A model generated the notes under the pieces. It had not been told where the DNA came from and did not search any database. It saw nothing but the letters and a program-made list of their open reading frames with translations. Source: JBIQKZ01 sp044464765 (GTDB lineage: Bacteria > Pseudomonadota > Gammaproteobacteria > Burkholderiales > Burkholderiaceae_B). Taken from it: DNA of 44,096 nucleotides. Of this stretch, positions 24,572 through 33,651 are shown in pieces. The first letter of the stretch is position 1, and the number at the start of each line of letters is the position of its first letter. The translations under genes were made by a program, and so were the position numbers. The stretch covers positions 1-44,096 of the forward strand of contig JBIQKZ010000021.1 in NCBI GenBank assembly GCA_044464765.1, in the 5' to 3' direction.

Positions 24572-24611
24572 ACACCCCAGGGGCTGGGTTGGCGTCCAGT
24601 TCCTGGGGTGT
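24572..24611 (-). terminator. Hairpin terminator of the small RHH gene (minus strand)
   Basis: ACACCCCAGG (24572-24581) and CCTGGGGTGT (24602-24611) form a perfect 10-bp stem around a 20-base loop that can itself pair CTGG with CCAG. On the minus strand the stem is followed by a T-run (TGTTTTG), fitting an intrinsic terminator for the gene ending at 24683. On the plus strand, after rep, no T-run follows. Confidence 0.6.
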
Positions 24612-24682
24612 AGTTCGCCTAGGGCGTAGATTGTTGATTCAAGCGCTCAGCTCAGCCAAAGGCCTGGACAGCCAGCCAGTCA

Positions 24683-24904
24683 TTAGGCGGCGGTGACGTT
24701 ATGGCCGTTTTTGCGTGCGCTGTCCATGTCGTTGGAGACGGCGGCGACATACGATGTGGATTCGGATTGAAGCCTGCGCAGGCCCGCGATAATGAAGGAG
24801 GAAATGTCCAGTAACGGGGCGGAACGCTTGTATGAATCCAGTTCCTTGCGCAGCAGTTCGCGCTCAAGGCTATCAGTAAGGGTAATGTTGCCAGCGTGGT
24901 TCAT
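24683..24904 (-). CDS. Small ribbon-helix-helix-like protein (candidate autoregulator/antitoxin-type)
   Basis: A 73-residue protein. NITLTDSLERELLRKELDSY followed by DISSFIIAGLRRLQSES resembles a beta-strand plus two helices of the CopG/ParD ribbon-helix-helix fold; the assignment is by pattern only. Evidence that it is a real gene is strong. GGGAG lies six bases before the ATG, there is a sigma70 promoter with 17-bp spacing (24951-24979), three palindromes sit in that promoter, and a terminator-like hairpin follows. Such palindromes are typical of RHH autorepression. No toxin gene is next to it: downstream is the end of rep and upstream is the divergent dehydrogenase gene. It could be an orphan antitoxin or a stand-alone regulator. 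Confidence 0.7.
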   Translation of the reverse strand: MNHAGNITLTDSLERELLRKELDSYKRSAPLLDISSFIIAGLRRLQSESTSYVAAVSNDMDSARKNGHNVTAA

Positions 24905-24950
24905 AATTCACTCCCGTAATAAAGAACGTTGTCTATCTATCAATATGCTT

Positions 24951-24979
24951 ATTATAGGGTAAACCCTAGTCTTATGCAA
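24951..24979 (-). promoter_or_regulatory. Sigma70 promoter of the small RHH gene
   Basis: On the minus strand TTGCAT (24979-24974) and a perfect TATAAT (24956-24951) are separated by exactly 17 bases. The spacer is largely filled by an AGGGTTTACCCT palindrome. The leader would be about 40 bases and contain the GGGAG ribosome site. Confidence 0.8.
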
Positions 24980-25001
24980 GACTTATACGAGGGTAAACCC
25001 T
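24956..25001. promoter_or_regulatory. Triple palindromic operator over the RHH gene promoter
   Basis: Two identical copies of AGGGTAAACCCT (24956-24967 and 24990-25001), each with 4-bp arms around TAAA, start 34 bp apart, just over three helical turns. Between them lies AGTCTTATGCAAGACT (24968-24983), a palindrome with 6-bp arms that contains the -35 hexamer. The arrangement fits cooperative binding of a small dimer for autorepression, and may also affect the divergent dehydrogenase gene at 25093. Confidence 0.65.
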
Positions 25002-25092
25002 TGGCGATACTTGGGTGTTGTTTTTTGGTATCGGCTGATTCCGTTTATCATTTGTTCTTTGCAAGCAAAAGCGTAGTCGAACGGAGTGGAAA

Positions 25093-26628
25093 ATGAGCAA
25101 GATTGAGACCATCGGTATAGTGGGTGCGGGCGCCATGGGGCGCGGTATCGCGCAGATAGCGGCGCAGGCCGGGCTGAACGTGCTGCTGTTCGACTTGAAT
25201 GAAAAAGCCGTCACTGCAGCGCGCGAGAACCTTCAGCAGATGTGGGAAAAGTTGGCGGGGAAAGGGAGAATAACGCCCGAACACGCCCAAGAATCCCTTG
25301 CGCGCGTGCGCCATAGCCGCGATTTGAGTGATATGGCCGACGCGCAATTGGTGGTCGAGGCTGTCATCGAACGGCTGGACGTGAAGCGCGAACTCTTCCA
25401 GAAGCTGGAAGGCATCGTGGCCGATGATTGCATTCTTGCTTCTAATACCTCGTCTTTATCCATTACGGCGATTGCCGCTTCGTGCAAACTGCCCGGGCGT
25501 GTGGCGGGCTATCATTTCTTCAACCCCGTGCCGTTGATGAAGGTGGTGGAGGTCATTGATGGCTTGCGCACGGAACCCGCTGTGGGCGACGCGCTGATGG
25601 CGCTGGGTCGCGCCATGGGGCATACGGCGGTACGGGCCAAAGACATGCCCGGCTTCATCGTCAATCATGCGGGCCGCGGCATGAATATCGAAGGCCTGCG
25701 CATCGCTCAGGAATCAGTAGCGCCCTTCTACCAGGTGGATGCCATCATGCGGGAGCAGGCGGGCTTTCGCATGGGGCCGTTCGAACTGCTGGACCTTACG
25801 GCGCTTGATGTTTCCCACCCGGTCATGGAGGCGATCTATCAGCAGTTCTACGACGAACCCCGCTTTCGTCCATCGCCGATAACGGCTGTGCGGTTTGCGG
25901 GGGGCCTGCTGGGTCGCAAGGTTGGCGAAGGTTTCTATCGCTACCCGGATGGCAAGCAGCACGTGCCGTCTGCGCCGACGACGCCGGAGCAGGTGGAAGG
26001 TCTTAAGGTCTGGCTGGCGCCCTATCACGCCACAGGCCATAAGAGGGCCGCAGCGTTGCTAAAGTCCTTGGGTGTACCGGTTATTGCCAGCGATACGCCG
26101 CCCGCTGACGCACTGATCGTGATCACGCCTTACGGCCAGGACGCGTCCAGTGTTGTCAGCGAGTACCAGCTCGATGGTGAACGTACTATTGCTCTGGATA
26201 CCTTTTTCGGGCTAGAGCAAGGTAAACGCCGGGTGATCATGTGTTCGCCGGCGACGCAGCCGAACTGGCGTGATGCGGCGCACGCGCTGTTCGCGTCCGA
26301 TGGCACGGCCGTGTCGGTGATCGACGATTCGGCGGGGTTTGTGGGCCAGCGGATGGTTGCAAGCATTGTCAATGTGGCATGTGATATTGCCCAGCAGACC
26401 ATTGCCACCCCGGAAGATATCGATCTGGCGGTTTCGCTGGGGTTGGGCTATCCCAGAAGCGGCCCCTTGAACATGGGCGACGAGCTTGGCGCGGCCCATT
26501 TGCTGGAAATCCTACGCAATATGCACACGGTTACCGGAGACGCCCGCTATCGCGCCAGTTTATGGTTGCAGCGCCGGGTGCAGTTGGGCTTGTCGCTGCG
26601 CGCCCAGCCTGCTTGCGTGGCTCGCTGA
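25093..26628 (+). CDS. 3-hydroxyacyl-CoA dehydrogenase (PaaH/3-hydroxyadipyl-CoA type)
   Basis: A 511-residue NAD-dependent dehydrogenase oxidising 3-hydroxyacyl-CoA to 3-oxoacyl-CoA. The Rossmann signature is IGIVGAGAMGRGIAQIAA with acceptor Asp in LLFDLNE. NTSSLSITAIA and GYHFFNPVPLMKVVEVI carry the catalytic Ser/His region, followed by MPGFIVNHAGRG. A second C-terminal domain (about 290-511) repeats the fold end: GFVGQRMVASIVNVACDIAQ and GLGYPRSGPLNMGDELG. This two-domain length matches PaaH-type enzymes of phenylacetate degradation; no other paa gene is present, so general beta-oxidation is equally possible. ATG follows GGAGTGG. Ends at a bidirectional terminator. Confidence 0.88.
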   Translation: MSKIETIGIVGAGAMGRGIAQIAAQAGLNVLLFDLNEKAVTAARENLQQMWEKLAGKGRITPEHAQESLARVRHSRDLSDMADAQLVVEAVIERLDVKRELFQKLEGIVADDCILASNTSSLSITAIAASCKLPGRVAGYHFFNPVPLMKVVEVIDGLRTEPAVGDALMALGRAMGHTAVRAKDMPGFIVNHAGRGMNIEGLRIAQESVAPFYQVDAIMREQAGFRMGPFELLDLTALDVSHPVMEAIYQQFYDEPRFRPSPITAVRFAGGLLGRKVGEGFYRYPDGKQHVPSAPTTPEQVEGLKVWLAPYHATGHKRAAALLKSLGVPVIASDTPPADALIVITPYGQDASSVVSEYQLDGERTIALDTFFGLEQGKRRVIMCSPATQPNWRDAAHALFASDGTAVSVIDDSAGFVGQRMVASIVNVACDIAQQTIATPEDIDLAVSLGLGYPRSGPLNMGDELGAAHLLEILRNMHTVTGDARYRASLWLQRRVQLGLSLRAQPACVAR

Positions 26629-26676
26629 ACACCGATAAACAGCCCTTGGCCGGGGTAATCACGCATTTGGAATAGA

Positions 26677-26706
26677 AAAAGCCGCTGCTTTCACGCAGCG
26701 GCTTTT
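26677..26706. terminator. Bidirectional intrinsic terminator
   Basis: AAAAGCCGCTGC (26677-26688) and GCAGCGGCTTTT (26695-26706) form a perfect 12-bp stem with a 6-base loop, A-rich on one side and T-rich on the other. It lies between the convergent dehydrogenase and cytochrome genes and serves both. Confidence 0.88.
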
Positions 26707-26737
26707 CTTCCGGCCCTTCCCTTTGGGGCGGTGCCGA

Positions 26738-27685
26738 TTACTGAGCGGCGTGGACCATGTATTCGACCGCAGCACGTATTTCGGCGTCGCTGGCTTGTGA
26801 ACCGCCCCTGGGAGGCATGACGCCCTTACCGTGGATGGCGATTTCAACCATGGTGTCCATGCCGGTGGCGATCAGGGGCGCCCAGGCGGCTTTGTCGCCA
26901 AACTTGGGGGCGCCGGCCACTGCTGCATCGTGGCAAGCGAAGCAGACGGCTTTATAGAGTTTTTCGCCGGCCGGGTCGATGGCTGCAGCCTGAACGGGGG
27001 CGGATGGAGCGGCGTCTGCGTTGTCGGCAGTGGCGGGTTTGGCTTCTTCTGCGGCCGGTGCGGCAGCGACGGGCGCTTGTGCGGGAGCGGCTGCTGCAGG
27101 TGCGGCTGGCGCAGGCGCCGTTGCTGTTGGCTGGTCAGTTGCTGCATCAGCCCCTTCAGCCGCAGGTTCCGCAGGCTCTTCAAATGAAGCGCCCGCATCG
27201 TTTGCCATGTAGACGACGGCGCGTTCGATCTCGAAATCGCTAAGTGTGGGGTTGCCGCCTTTGGGGGGCATGGCGCCTTTACCTTCGATGGCGATCCTGA
27301 CCATTTCGTCGAGGCCCGTTGCGATCAGGGGCGCCCAGGCAGCCTTGTCGCCGTGTTTGGGCGCACCGGCAACGCCAGCGCCATGACAGGCGACACAGGT
27401 GGATTCGTAGACTTGCTGGCCGGTCTTGAATACTTTGGGCGCATTGGCGTCGACCAGTGCAAAGGTGGCGACCGGCTTGATGCGCGAAGCGATGGCTTCG
27501 GCGCTTTGGGCTGTCGAGCCCGCGCCCGCTTGATAACCCGAGAGCACCATACGAATCAACAGAAAGATGATTACGATGGGAACGATGAACGCCAGCACCA
27601 CGGTAACGATAAGTTGCTTGGGTGTCTTGATGAAGCCTTCGTGGTCTTCGATGTGGTCTACGGCGTGGTCTTCGGTGTTATTCAT
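26738..27685 (-). CDS. Membrane-anchored di-heme cytochrome c5 with duplicated heme domain
   Basis: A 315-residue protein with an N-terminal membrane anchor (about 24-48, LIVTVVLAFIVPIVIIFLLI) and two class I cytochrome c domains facing the periplasm. Heme sites are CVACH (about 97) and CFACH (about 247); the sixth-ligand methionines lie in GAMPPKGG and GVMPPRGG. Both domains carry GDKAAWAPLIATG followed by a similar helix, so they arose by internal duplication. They are joined by an Ala/Pro-rich linker of about 65 residues. Likely an electron carrier between the bc1 complex and terminal oxidases or another periplasmic reductase. The ATG is at 27685-27683. Confidence 0.87.
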   Translation of the reverse strand: MNNTEDHAVDHIEDHEGFIKTPKQLIVTVVLAFIVPIVIIFLLIRMVLSGYQAGAGSTAQSAEAIASRIKPVATFALVDANAPKVFKTGQQVYESTCVACHGAGVAGAPKHGDKAAWAPLIATGLDEMVRIAIEGKGAMPPKGGNPTLSDFEIERAVVYMANDAGASFEEPAEPAAEGADAATDQPTATAPAPAAPAAAAPAQAPVAAAPAAEEAKPATADNADAAPSAPVQAAAIDPAGEKLYKAVCFACHDAAVAGAPKFGDKAAWAPLIATGMDTMVEIAIHGKGVMPPRGGSQASDAEIRAAVEYMVHAAQ

Positions 27686-27922
27686 AGTTTGTCCTGCGTT
27701 TTTGGGAGCAAAGCGACTAGAGCCCTGTTTCGAGACGGTTGCACAACAAGCGGCCAGGCTGAACTGCGCGCCCTACGGCGCCACAGTGCCATAAAGAACA
27801 CGATTATAACGAGACTGCCACTTAAGTGCAGGATCGGCGTCGGCAGATAAAAGCGCGACTTGGGCAATGCGGGATTCCGGCCGAATAGCCCATTAGTAAA
27901 ACACGCTACAATAATGCACCTT

Positions 27923-27997
27923 GCGCCCGTAGTTCAATGGATAGAATGAGAGTTTCCGAAGCTCTTGATACAGGTTCGATTCCTGTCGGGCGCGCCA
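27923..27997 (+). tRNA. tRNA-Arg (anticodon CCG)
   Basis: A cloverleaf of 75 bases. The acceptor GCGCCCG pairs with CGGGCGC, the anticodon stem AGAGT/GCTCT encloses loop TTCCGAA, and the T-arm carries GGTTCGATTCC. The discriminator is G and CCA is encoded. CCG reads the CGG codon. A terminator follows at 28010. Confidence 0.93.
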
Positions 27998-28009
27998 TGC
28001 ATTATCGGA

Positions 28010-28040
28010 ACGGAACACCCTGCGGGCTGTTCCGTTTTTT
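28010..28040 (+). terminator. Intrinsic terminator after tRNA-Arg
   Basis: ACGGAACA (28010-28017) pairs with TGTTCCGT (28028-28035); CCC/GGG extends the stem inside, and TTTTTT follows. It ends the tRNA transcript shortly before the convergent permease gene. Confidence 0.85.
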
Positions 28041-28068
28041 TCTGTACACCACAAGCAAGCAGGCAGTC

Positions 28069-29475
28069 TCAGAAGCTGCCGAATACGGTTCCCAAGGCGA
28101 TCACGGTGACCAAGGCGACCATTGGCACCGCCATGGTCACTGCGGCGATGTTCAGATACGACTGGCGATGCGTGAGGTTGCAGATGGATAGCAGCGTGAT
28201 AATGGCGCCGCAGTGCGGCAGGGTGTCAAAGCCGCCCGCCGCCATGACGGCAACGCGGTGCATCAGGTCGGGGCTGATACCTGCCTGGACCGCCATGCGC
28301 AGGTAGTCGGCGCCCAGAGTCTGCAGGGCGATGCTCAGGCCGCCCGACGACGAGCCGGTGATTCCGGCCAGCACGTTCATGGCAATGGCTTCCGAGATCA
28401 GTGGATTGCCCGGGGTTACATTCAGCACCGCATTGCGAATAATCGCAAAACCCGCCAGTCCGGCAATCACGGCGCCATACCCGACCTCGGACGCGGTATT
28501 GAATAGCGGCAGCATAAAGCCGAAAACGCCTTTGTTGACGGTTTCGCGCAGATTGTGCCAGTGCCCGAGGCGCGACACGACAAGGGTGGCGCAGGCGATT
28601 GCCAAAGCGATGATGACTGCCCAAAGGCCCGCCATCTTCGCAGGTTCAAGCCCGGCGAACCGTTCGGTCATGAAACTCAGGTCCATGGCGGGAAAGACCA
28701 GATAGGTGAACAGGCCATTGACGCCCACCACCAGGATCAGCGGCAAGATCGCCAAGGCGAGCGGTATGTGCGAGACGGCGTTCTTGGCACGCTCTTCCTC
28801 TTTCAGCATGCCGGCGTCTTCCGTATGCTGGCCATAGCCTTCGCCGGCCCGGCGGGCGGCTTTTTCACGCGAGCGCAGCCACCACAGCCCTCCCGTGAAC
28901 ATAATCAGGGCGGCAATAATGCCCAGCCCCGGGGCCGCAAACACGTTGGTGCCGTAGTAGGGGATGGGTATGGCGTTTTGAATGGCCGGTGTGCCGGGCA
29001 AGGCGGTCATGGTGAAGGTGAACGCGCCCAGGGCGATGGTGGCGGGTATCAATCGCTTTGGAATGTCGGCGGCCCGAAACAGATTTCGCGCGATGGGATA
29101 AACGGCAAAGACTACGACGAACAGCGAAACGCCGCCGTAGGTGAGCAGCCCGCACGCCAGAACGACGGTGACGATAGCTTGATTGCTGCCCAATTTCCTG
29201 ACAATCCATTGCGAGATCGCGTGAGCCGCGCCCGAATCGGCCATCAGTTGGCCAAATAGCGCGCCGAGCAGGAAAAGAGGCAGGAAACTGACGACATAGG
29301 CGCCCAGGGCGCTCATGTAGGTGCTGGTATATATCGGAAGAATATAAGCCGCTTCGCCTGATAGAAGGACCGCAAGAATCGCCATTAACGGGGCCAGAAG
29401 CAAGACCGTAACGCCCCGGTAGGCCAGGAACATCAATAAGAGCAACGAGACGATGATTGCAAGCGTGCTGGCCAT
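28069..29475 (-). CDS. GntP-family permease (gluconate/organic acid:H+ symporter type)
   Basis: A 468-residue inner-membrane protein with about 12 hydrophobic helices. Features of the GntP/ion-transporter superfamily include YVVSFLPLFLLGALFGQLM, GGVSLFVVVFAVYPIARNLF, TMTALPGTPAIQNAIPIPYYG and ITGSSSGGLSIALQTLG. GGFDTLPHCGAIITLLSICN near the C-terminus is shared by many family members annotated as gluconate or beta-hydroxybutyrate permeases. Substrate is not determinable from sequence. ATG 29475-29473 follows AGGAG; the frame extends to 29652, but homology and hydrophobicity begin at MASTLAIIVSL. Divergent from the formate dehydrogenase operon, with 193 bp between the starts. Confidence 0.85.
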   Translation of the reverse strand: MASTLAIIVSLLLLMFLAYRGVTVLLLAPLMAILAVLLSGEAAYILPIYTSTYMSALGAYVVSFLPLFLLGALFGQLMADSGAAHAISQWIVRKLGSNQAIVTVVLACGLLTYGGVSLFVVVFAVYPIARNLFRAADIPKRLIPATIALGAFTFTMTALPGTPAIQNAIPIPYYGTNVFAAPGLGIIAALIMFTGGLWWLRSREKAARRAGEGYGQHTEDAGMLKEEERAKNAVSHIPLALAILPLILVVGVNGLFTYLVFPAMDLSFMTERFAGLEPAKMAGLWAVIIALAIACATLVVSRLGHWHNLRETVNKGVFGFMLPLFNTASEVGYGAVIAGLAGFAIIRNAVLNVTPGNPLISEAIAMNVLAGITGSSSGGLSIALQTLGADYLRMAVQAGISPDLMHRVAVMAAGGFDTLPHCGAIITLLSICNLTHRQSYLNIAAVTMAVPMVALVTVIALGTVFGSF

Positions 29476-29668
29476 TTCGGATGGTTCTCCTGAGGGGAAA
29501 CGACAAAGGTGCACAAGTGTAGCGTGCAGCGGCCAAACGCCGCCGTACCGCATGGCGTTTTGTGACCGGGGGCTATATACTTTGCGGGAAGCAGGTACTG
29601 GGCGCGTTACGTTGGACGCGGTCATGCTTGGCATTGGCAATACAAGGTTCAATCATCTGGAGAGCATC

Positions 29669-32600
29669 ATGGTCAACATGAGTAGGCGGCAATTCTTCAA
29701 GGTGACGGGTACGACGCTGGCCGGCTCCAGCCTGACGCTGCTGGGGGCTGCCCCCACGCCGGCGTTGGCGGAAGTACGTCAGTACAAGTTGGCGCGCATG
29801 ACAGAAACGCGCAATACCTGTCCCTACTGTTCAGTGGCCTGTGGGGTACTTCTGTATGGTCTGGGCGACGGGGCGAAGAACGCCCACGCCCGTATCGTGC
29901 ATATTGAAGGGGATCCGGATCACCCTGTGAATCGCGGCACGCTCTGTCCGAAGGGCGCGGGCCTGACCGATTTCATCAATAGCCCGAATCGCCTGAAGTA
30001 CCCTGAATACCGCGCTCCCGGCTCTGATAAGTGGGAACGCATTTCCTGGGACGATGCGCTTACTCGTATTTCCCGCCTGCTCAAAGACGATCGCGACGCC
30101 AATTTCATCGAGCGCACTGAAGACGGCCAGACGGTCAACCGGTGGCTTACCACCGGCATGCTCGCGGCATCGGCCAGTTCGAACGAAGTCGCTTACGTTA
30201 CACATAAAGTATTCCGCAGCCTGGGCGCATTGGCGTTCGATAATCAAGCACGTGTCTGACACGGCCCGACGGTGGCAGGTCTTGCCCCGACGTTTGGCCG
30301 TGGAGCGATGACGAACCATTGGGTCGACATCAAGAACGCGGATATTGTATTGATCATGGGCGGCAATGCCGCCGAGGCGCACCCCTGCGGGTTCAAGTGG
30401 GTCACAGAGGCCAAGCAGCACAATAAAGCGAAGCTGATCGTCGTGGATCCGCGCTTTACGCGTTCCGCGTCGGTGGCCGACTACTACGCGCCCATCCGTA
30501 CTGGCACCGACATCGTTTTCCTGGGCGGGGTCATCCGCTACTTGCTGGAAAACGACAAAATCCAGCACGAGTACGTGCGCAATTACACGGATCTGCCCTT
30601 CATTGTCCGCGAGGACTTCGCATTTGAAGACGGTTTGTATTCTGGCTATAACGAAGAAACCCGCAAGTATGACCAGTCAAGCTGGGAATACGAGCTTGGC
30701 GACGACGGTTATGCCAAGGTTGACCGCACCTTGCAGCATCCGCGCTCGGTGTATCAGTTGCTTAAAAAGCACTACGAGCGCTATACACCAGAGATGGTGT
30801 CGAACGTGTGCGGCACGCCGCAGGACAAATTCCTGAAAGTGTGCGAGATGCTGGCTTCCACGTCCACCAAGGACCGCGCGGGCACGATTCTGTACGCTTT
30901 GGGCTGGACGCAGCATTCAATTGGTTCGCAGATCATCCGCACTGGCGCGATGGTGCAGTTGCTGCTGGGCAATATCGGCATTCCGGGTGGCGGGATGAAC
31001 GCATTGCGTGGCCATTCCAATATTCAGGGCCTAACGGATTTGGGGCTGATGTCCAATCTGTTGCCCGGCTACCTGACCCTGCCGTCGGATAACGAACAGT
31101 CGTACGACGAATATATTCAGCGTCGCACTCAGCTGCCGCTACGGCCGAACCAGCTCAGTTATTGGCGCAACTACAGCAAGTTTCACGTTAGCCTGATGAA
31201 GGCGTGGTGGGGCGATGCGGCAACGGCGGACAACAACTGGGCGTACGACTATCTTCCTAAAATGGATAGGCCCTACGATATGCTGCAGGTGTATGAGCTG
31301 ATGCATCAGGGCAAAATGACGGGTTATATATGTCAAGGGTTTAACCCATTGGCCGCTGCGCCGTACAAGAAGAAACTGCTCGAAGCCTTCTCCAAGCTGA
31401 AGTTCCTGGTCATCATGGATCCGTTGGTCACGGAAACGTCCGAGTTCTGGCGCAACGTTGGCGAGCACAACGACGTGGATCCCTCGCAAATCCAGACCGA
31501 AGTGTTCCGCTTGCCCACCACCTGTTTTGCCGAGGAAGAAGGCACCCTGGTCAATTCAGGCCGATGGCTGCAATGGCACTGGAAAGGGGCTGAACCACCG
31601 GGCGAAGGCAAGAGCGATATCGAGATCATGGCTTCGCTTTACCAATACATATTGGCGCTTTACAAAAAAGAAGGCGGCGTTTTCCCTGATCCAATCGTCA
31701 ATCTGTACTGGCCGTATGCGACGCCACATAATCCCAATGCGCATGATCTGGCTAAGGAAATCAATGGCCGGGCTATTGCCGACTTGCCCAGTGCTTCGGG
31801 GCTTACCACGCCGGGGCGCAAGGCCGGCGAGCAATTGGCCAGCTTTGGCGAGTTGCGCGACGATGGCTCAACCCTTAGCGGGTGCTGGATATATACCGGC
31901 AGCTGGACGCCGGAAGGCAACCAGATGGCGCGTCGCGACAACAGCGATCCGACAGGTATTGGGCAGACATTGAACTGGGCATGGTCGTGGCCGGCCAACC
32001 GTCGTATTTTGTATAACCGCGCATCGTGCGATGTGGCGGGCCAACCTTTCGATCCGCGCCGCAGCCTTATCCATTGGAATGGCGAAAAATGGGTCGGTGC
32101 GGATACGCCCGACTACAAGCTGGACGAAAACCCTACAGACGGCATGGGGCCTTTCATCATGAACCCCGAAGGCGTCGCCAGGTTTTTCGCGCGCAAAGGC
32201 ATGGCGGAAGGGCCTTTCCCTGTGCACTACGAGCCGTTTGAAACCCCAGTGGGCTACAACCCCTTGTATCCCGACAACAAACTGGCGACCAACAACCCGG
32301 CCGCCCGCGTTTTCGACAACGACCTGGCGTCGATGGGCAAGGTTGCCGATTTCCCGTACGTGGGCACCACCTACCGGCTTACCGAGCATTTCCACTATTG
32401 GACCAAACACGTCCGCCTGAATGCCATTTTGCAGCCCGAGCAATTTGTTGAAATCGGCGATGCCTTGGCCGCCGAGCTGGGCATTGCCCATGGCGACCGT
32501 GTCAAGGTGTCCTCCAATCGCGGCTATATCAAAGCCGTGGCGGTCGTCACCAAGCGCATCAAGGCGCTGACCGTGGAAGGCAAAACCGTGCACCAGGTCG

Positions 32601-32743
32601 GCATACCCCTGCACTGGGGGTTTGTCGGTTTGGCCAAGCCGGGCTTTCTGGCCAATACCCTGACCCCGCCTGTGGGCGACGGGAATTCCCAGACACCGGA
32701 GTCCAAATCATTCCTGGTCAAGGTTGAAAAGGTGGGAGCGTAA
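29669..32743 (+). CDS. fdnG: Formate dehydrogenase-N/O alpha subunit, selenocysteine-containing, Tat-exported
   Basis: A 1024-residue molybdopterin enzyme oxidising formate to CO2 in the periplasm. The reading frame continues through TGA 30257-30259, read as selenocysteine (codon 197; Sec is 196 in E. coli FdnG): ARV-Sec-HGPTVAGLAPTFGRGAM is the family active site. A Tat signal (SRRQFFKVTGTTLAGSSLTL) precedes the [4Fe-4S] site CPYCSVACG...CPKGA. The molybdopterin domains continue through LGWTQHSIGSQIIRTGAMVQ and QGFNPLAAAPYKKKLLEAF to the C-terminal HFHYWTKH. ATG 29669 follows GGAG. The fdxH start is two bases after the stop. Cells lacking the Sec machinery would make only the 196-residue fragment. 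It could feed quinone and a nitrate reductase or oxygen. Confidence 0.97.
30260..30302 (+). promoter_or_regulatory. Bacterial SECIS element of fdnG
   Basis: Directly after the TGA, CACGGCC (30260-30266) pairs with GGCCGTG (30296-30302). The apical stem GGCA (30274-30277)/TGCC (30283-30286) holds loop GGTCT. This is the layout of E. coli fdhF/fdnG SECIS hairpins, whose GGUCU loop binds SelB. Confidence 0.92.
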
Positions 32744-32745
32744 CC

Positions 32746-33651
32746 ATGGCATTGCAATCATTGGATATCAAACGGCGCTCCGCCACGACCACACCGTCGC
32801 CCACAGTACGTGGCGAGGTGGTGGGCGGCGGCGTCGCCAAGCTTATCGACACCACCATCTGCATTGGCTGCAAGGCGTGCCAGGTGGCGTGCATGGAATG
32901 GAACGATCTGCGCGACGAGATCGGAACCAACGTAGGGGTGTATGACAATCCGGCCGATCTTACCGACCAGTCCTGGACGGTGATGCGATTTGCCGAATAT
33001 GAAAACCCCCAGGGGGACCTGGAGTGGCTGATCCGCAAGGACGGCTGTATGCACTGCGAGGATCCGGGCTGCCTGAAGGCCTGTCCGTCGCCAGGCGCCA
33101 TCATTCAGTACAACAATGGCATTGTCGATTTCCACGAGGAAAACTGCATCGGCTGCGGCTACTGTATTACCGGATGTCCGTTCGATGTTCCCCGCATTTC
33201 CAAGAAGGACAACAAGGCCTATAAATGCACCTTGTGTTCGGATCGGGTGGCGGTCGGGCAAGAGCCTGCCTGTGTCAAGACCTGCCCAACGGGCGCCATC
33301 CTCTTCGGCACCAAAGAGGATATGCAAGAACAGGCAGGCAGGCGCGTCGTCGACTTGCAGTCGCGCGGCTTCGAGAATGCCGGCCTGTACGATCCGGCTG
33401 GGGTGGGTGGCACCCATGTAATGTACGTGCTGCATCATGCAGACAAGCCCGCTTTGTATAGCGACTTACCCAAAGATCCTGAAATCAGCCCCATGGTTGG
33501 GGTCTGGAAAGGGGTGGCCAAGCCGTTGGGGGTTGCCGCCATGGCGTTTGCCGCATTGGCCGGCTTCTTCCATTACATTCGCACGGGTCCCAACGAGACC
33601 ACCGAGGAAGATGAGCGCAAAGCCCAGGAGATGACAGATGACCAAACCTAA
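32746..33651 (+). CDS. fdxH: Formate dehydrogenase-N/O beta subunit (four [4Fe-4S] clusters)
   Basis: A 301-residue electron-transfer subunit. Four ferredoxin-type cysteine groups are seen: CIGCKACQVAC, CMHCEDPGCLKAC, CIGCGYCITGC and CTLCSDR with CVKTC. A single C-terminal membrane helix (VAAMAFAALAGFFHYI) anchors it beside the gamma subunit, as in FdnH. It passes electrons from FdnG to the cytochrome b of FdnI. It starts two bases after fdnG and its last 14 bases overlap fdnI, so expression is coupled. It has no signal peptide and is exported with FdnG by the Tat system. Confidence 0.96.
   Translation: MALQSLDIKRRSATTTPSPTVRGEVVGGGVAKLIDTTICIGCKACQVACMEWNDLRDEIGTNVGVYDNPADLTDQSWTVMRFAEYENPQGDLEWLIRKDGCMHCEDPGCLKACPSPGAIIQYNNGIVDFHEENCIGCGYCITGCPFDVPRISKKDNKAYKCTLCSDRVAVGQEPACVKTCPTGAILFGTKEDMQEQAGRRVVDLQSRGFENAGLYDPAGVGGTHVMYVLHHADKPALYSDLPKDPEISPMVGVWKGVAKPLGVAAMAFAALAGFFHYIRTGPNETTEEDERKAQEMTDDQT

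Noticed and set aside
24683..24904. Antitoxin of an adjacent toxin-antitoxin pair
   Set aside because: No toxin-sized frame with a ribosome site is next to it; the alternative minus frame at 24652-24867 overlaps it in another phase and looks like a shadow.
29669..32743. Frameshifted or nonsense-interrupted formate dehydrogenase pseudogene
   Set aside because: The TGA aligns with the known Sec codon, a SECIS hairpin follows and all Sec machinery is adjacent; both halves are otherwise intact.
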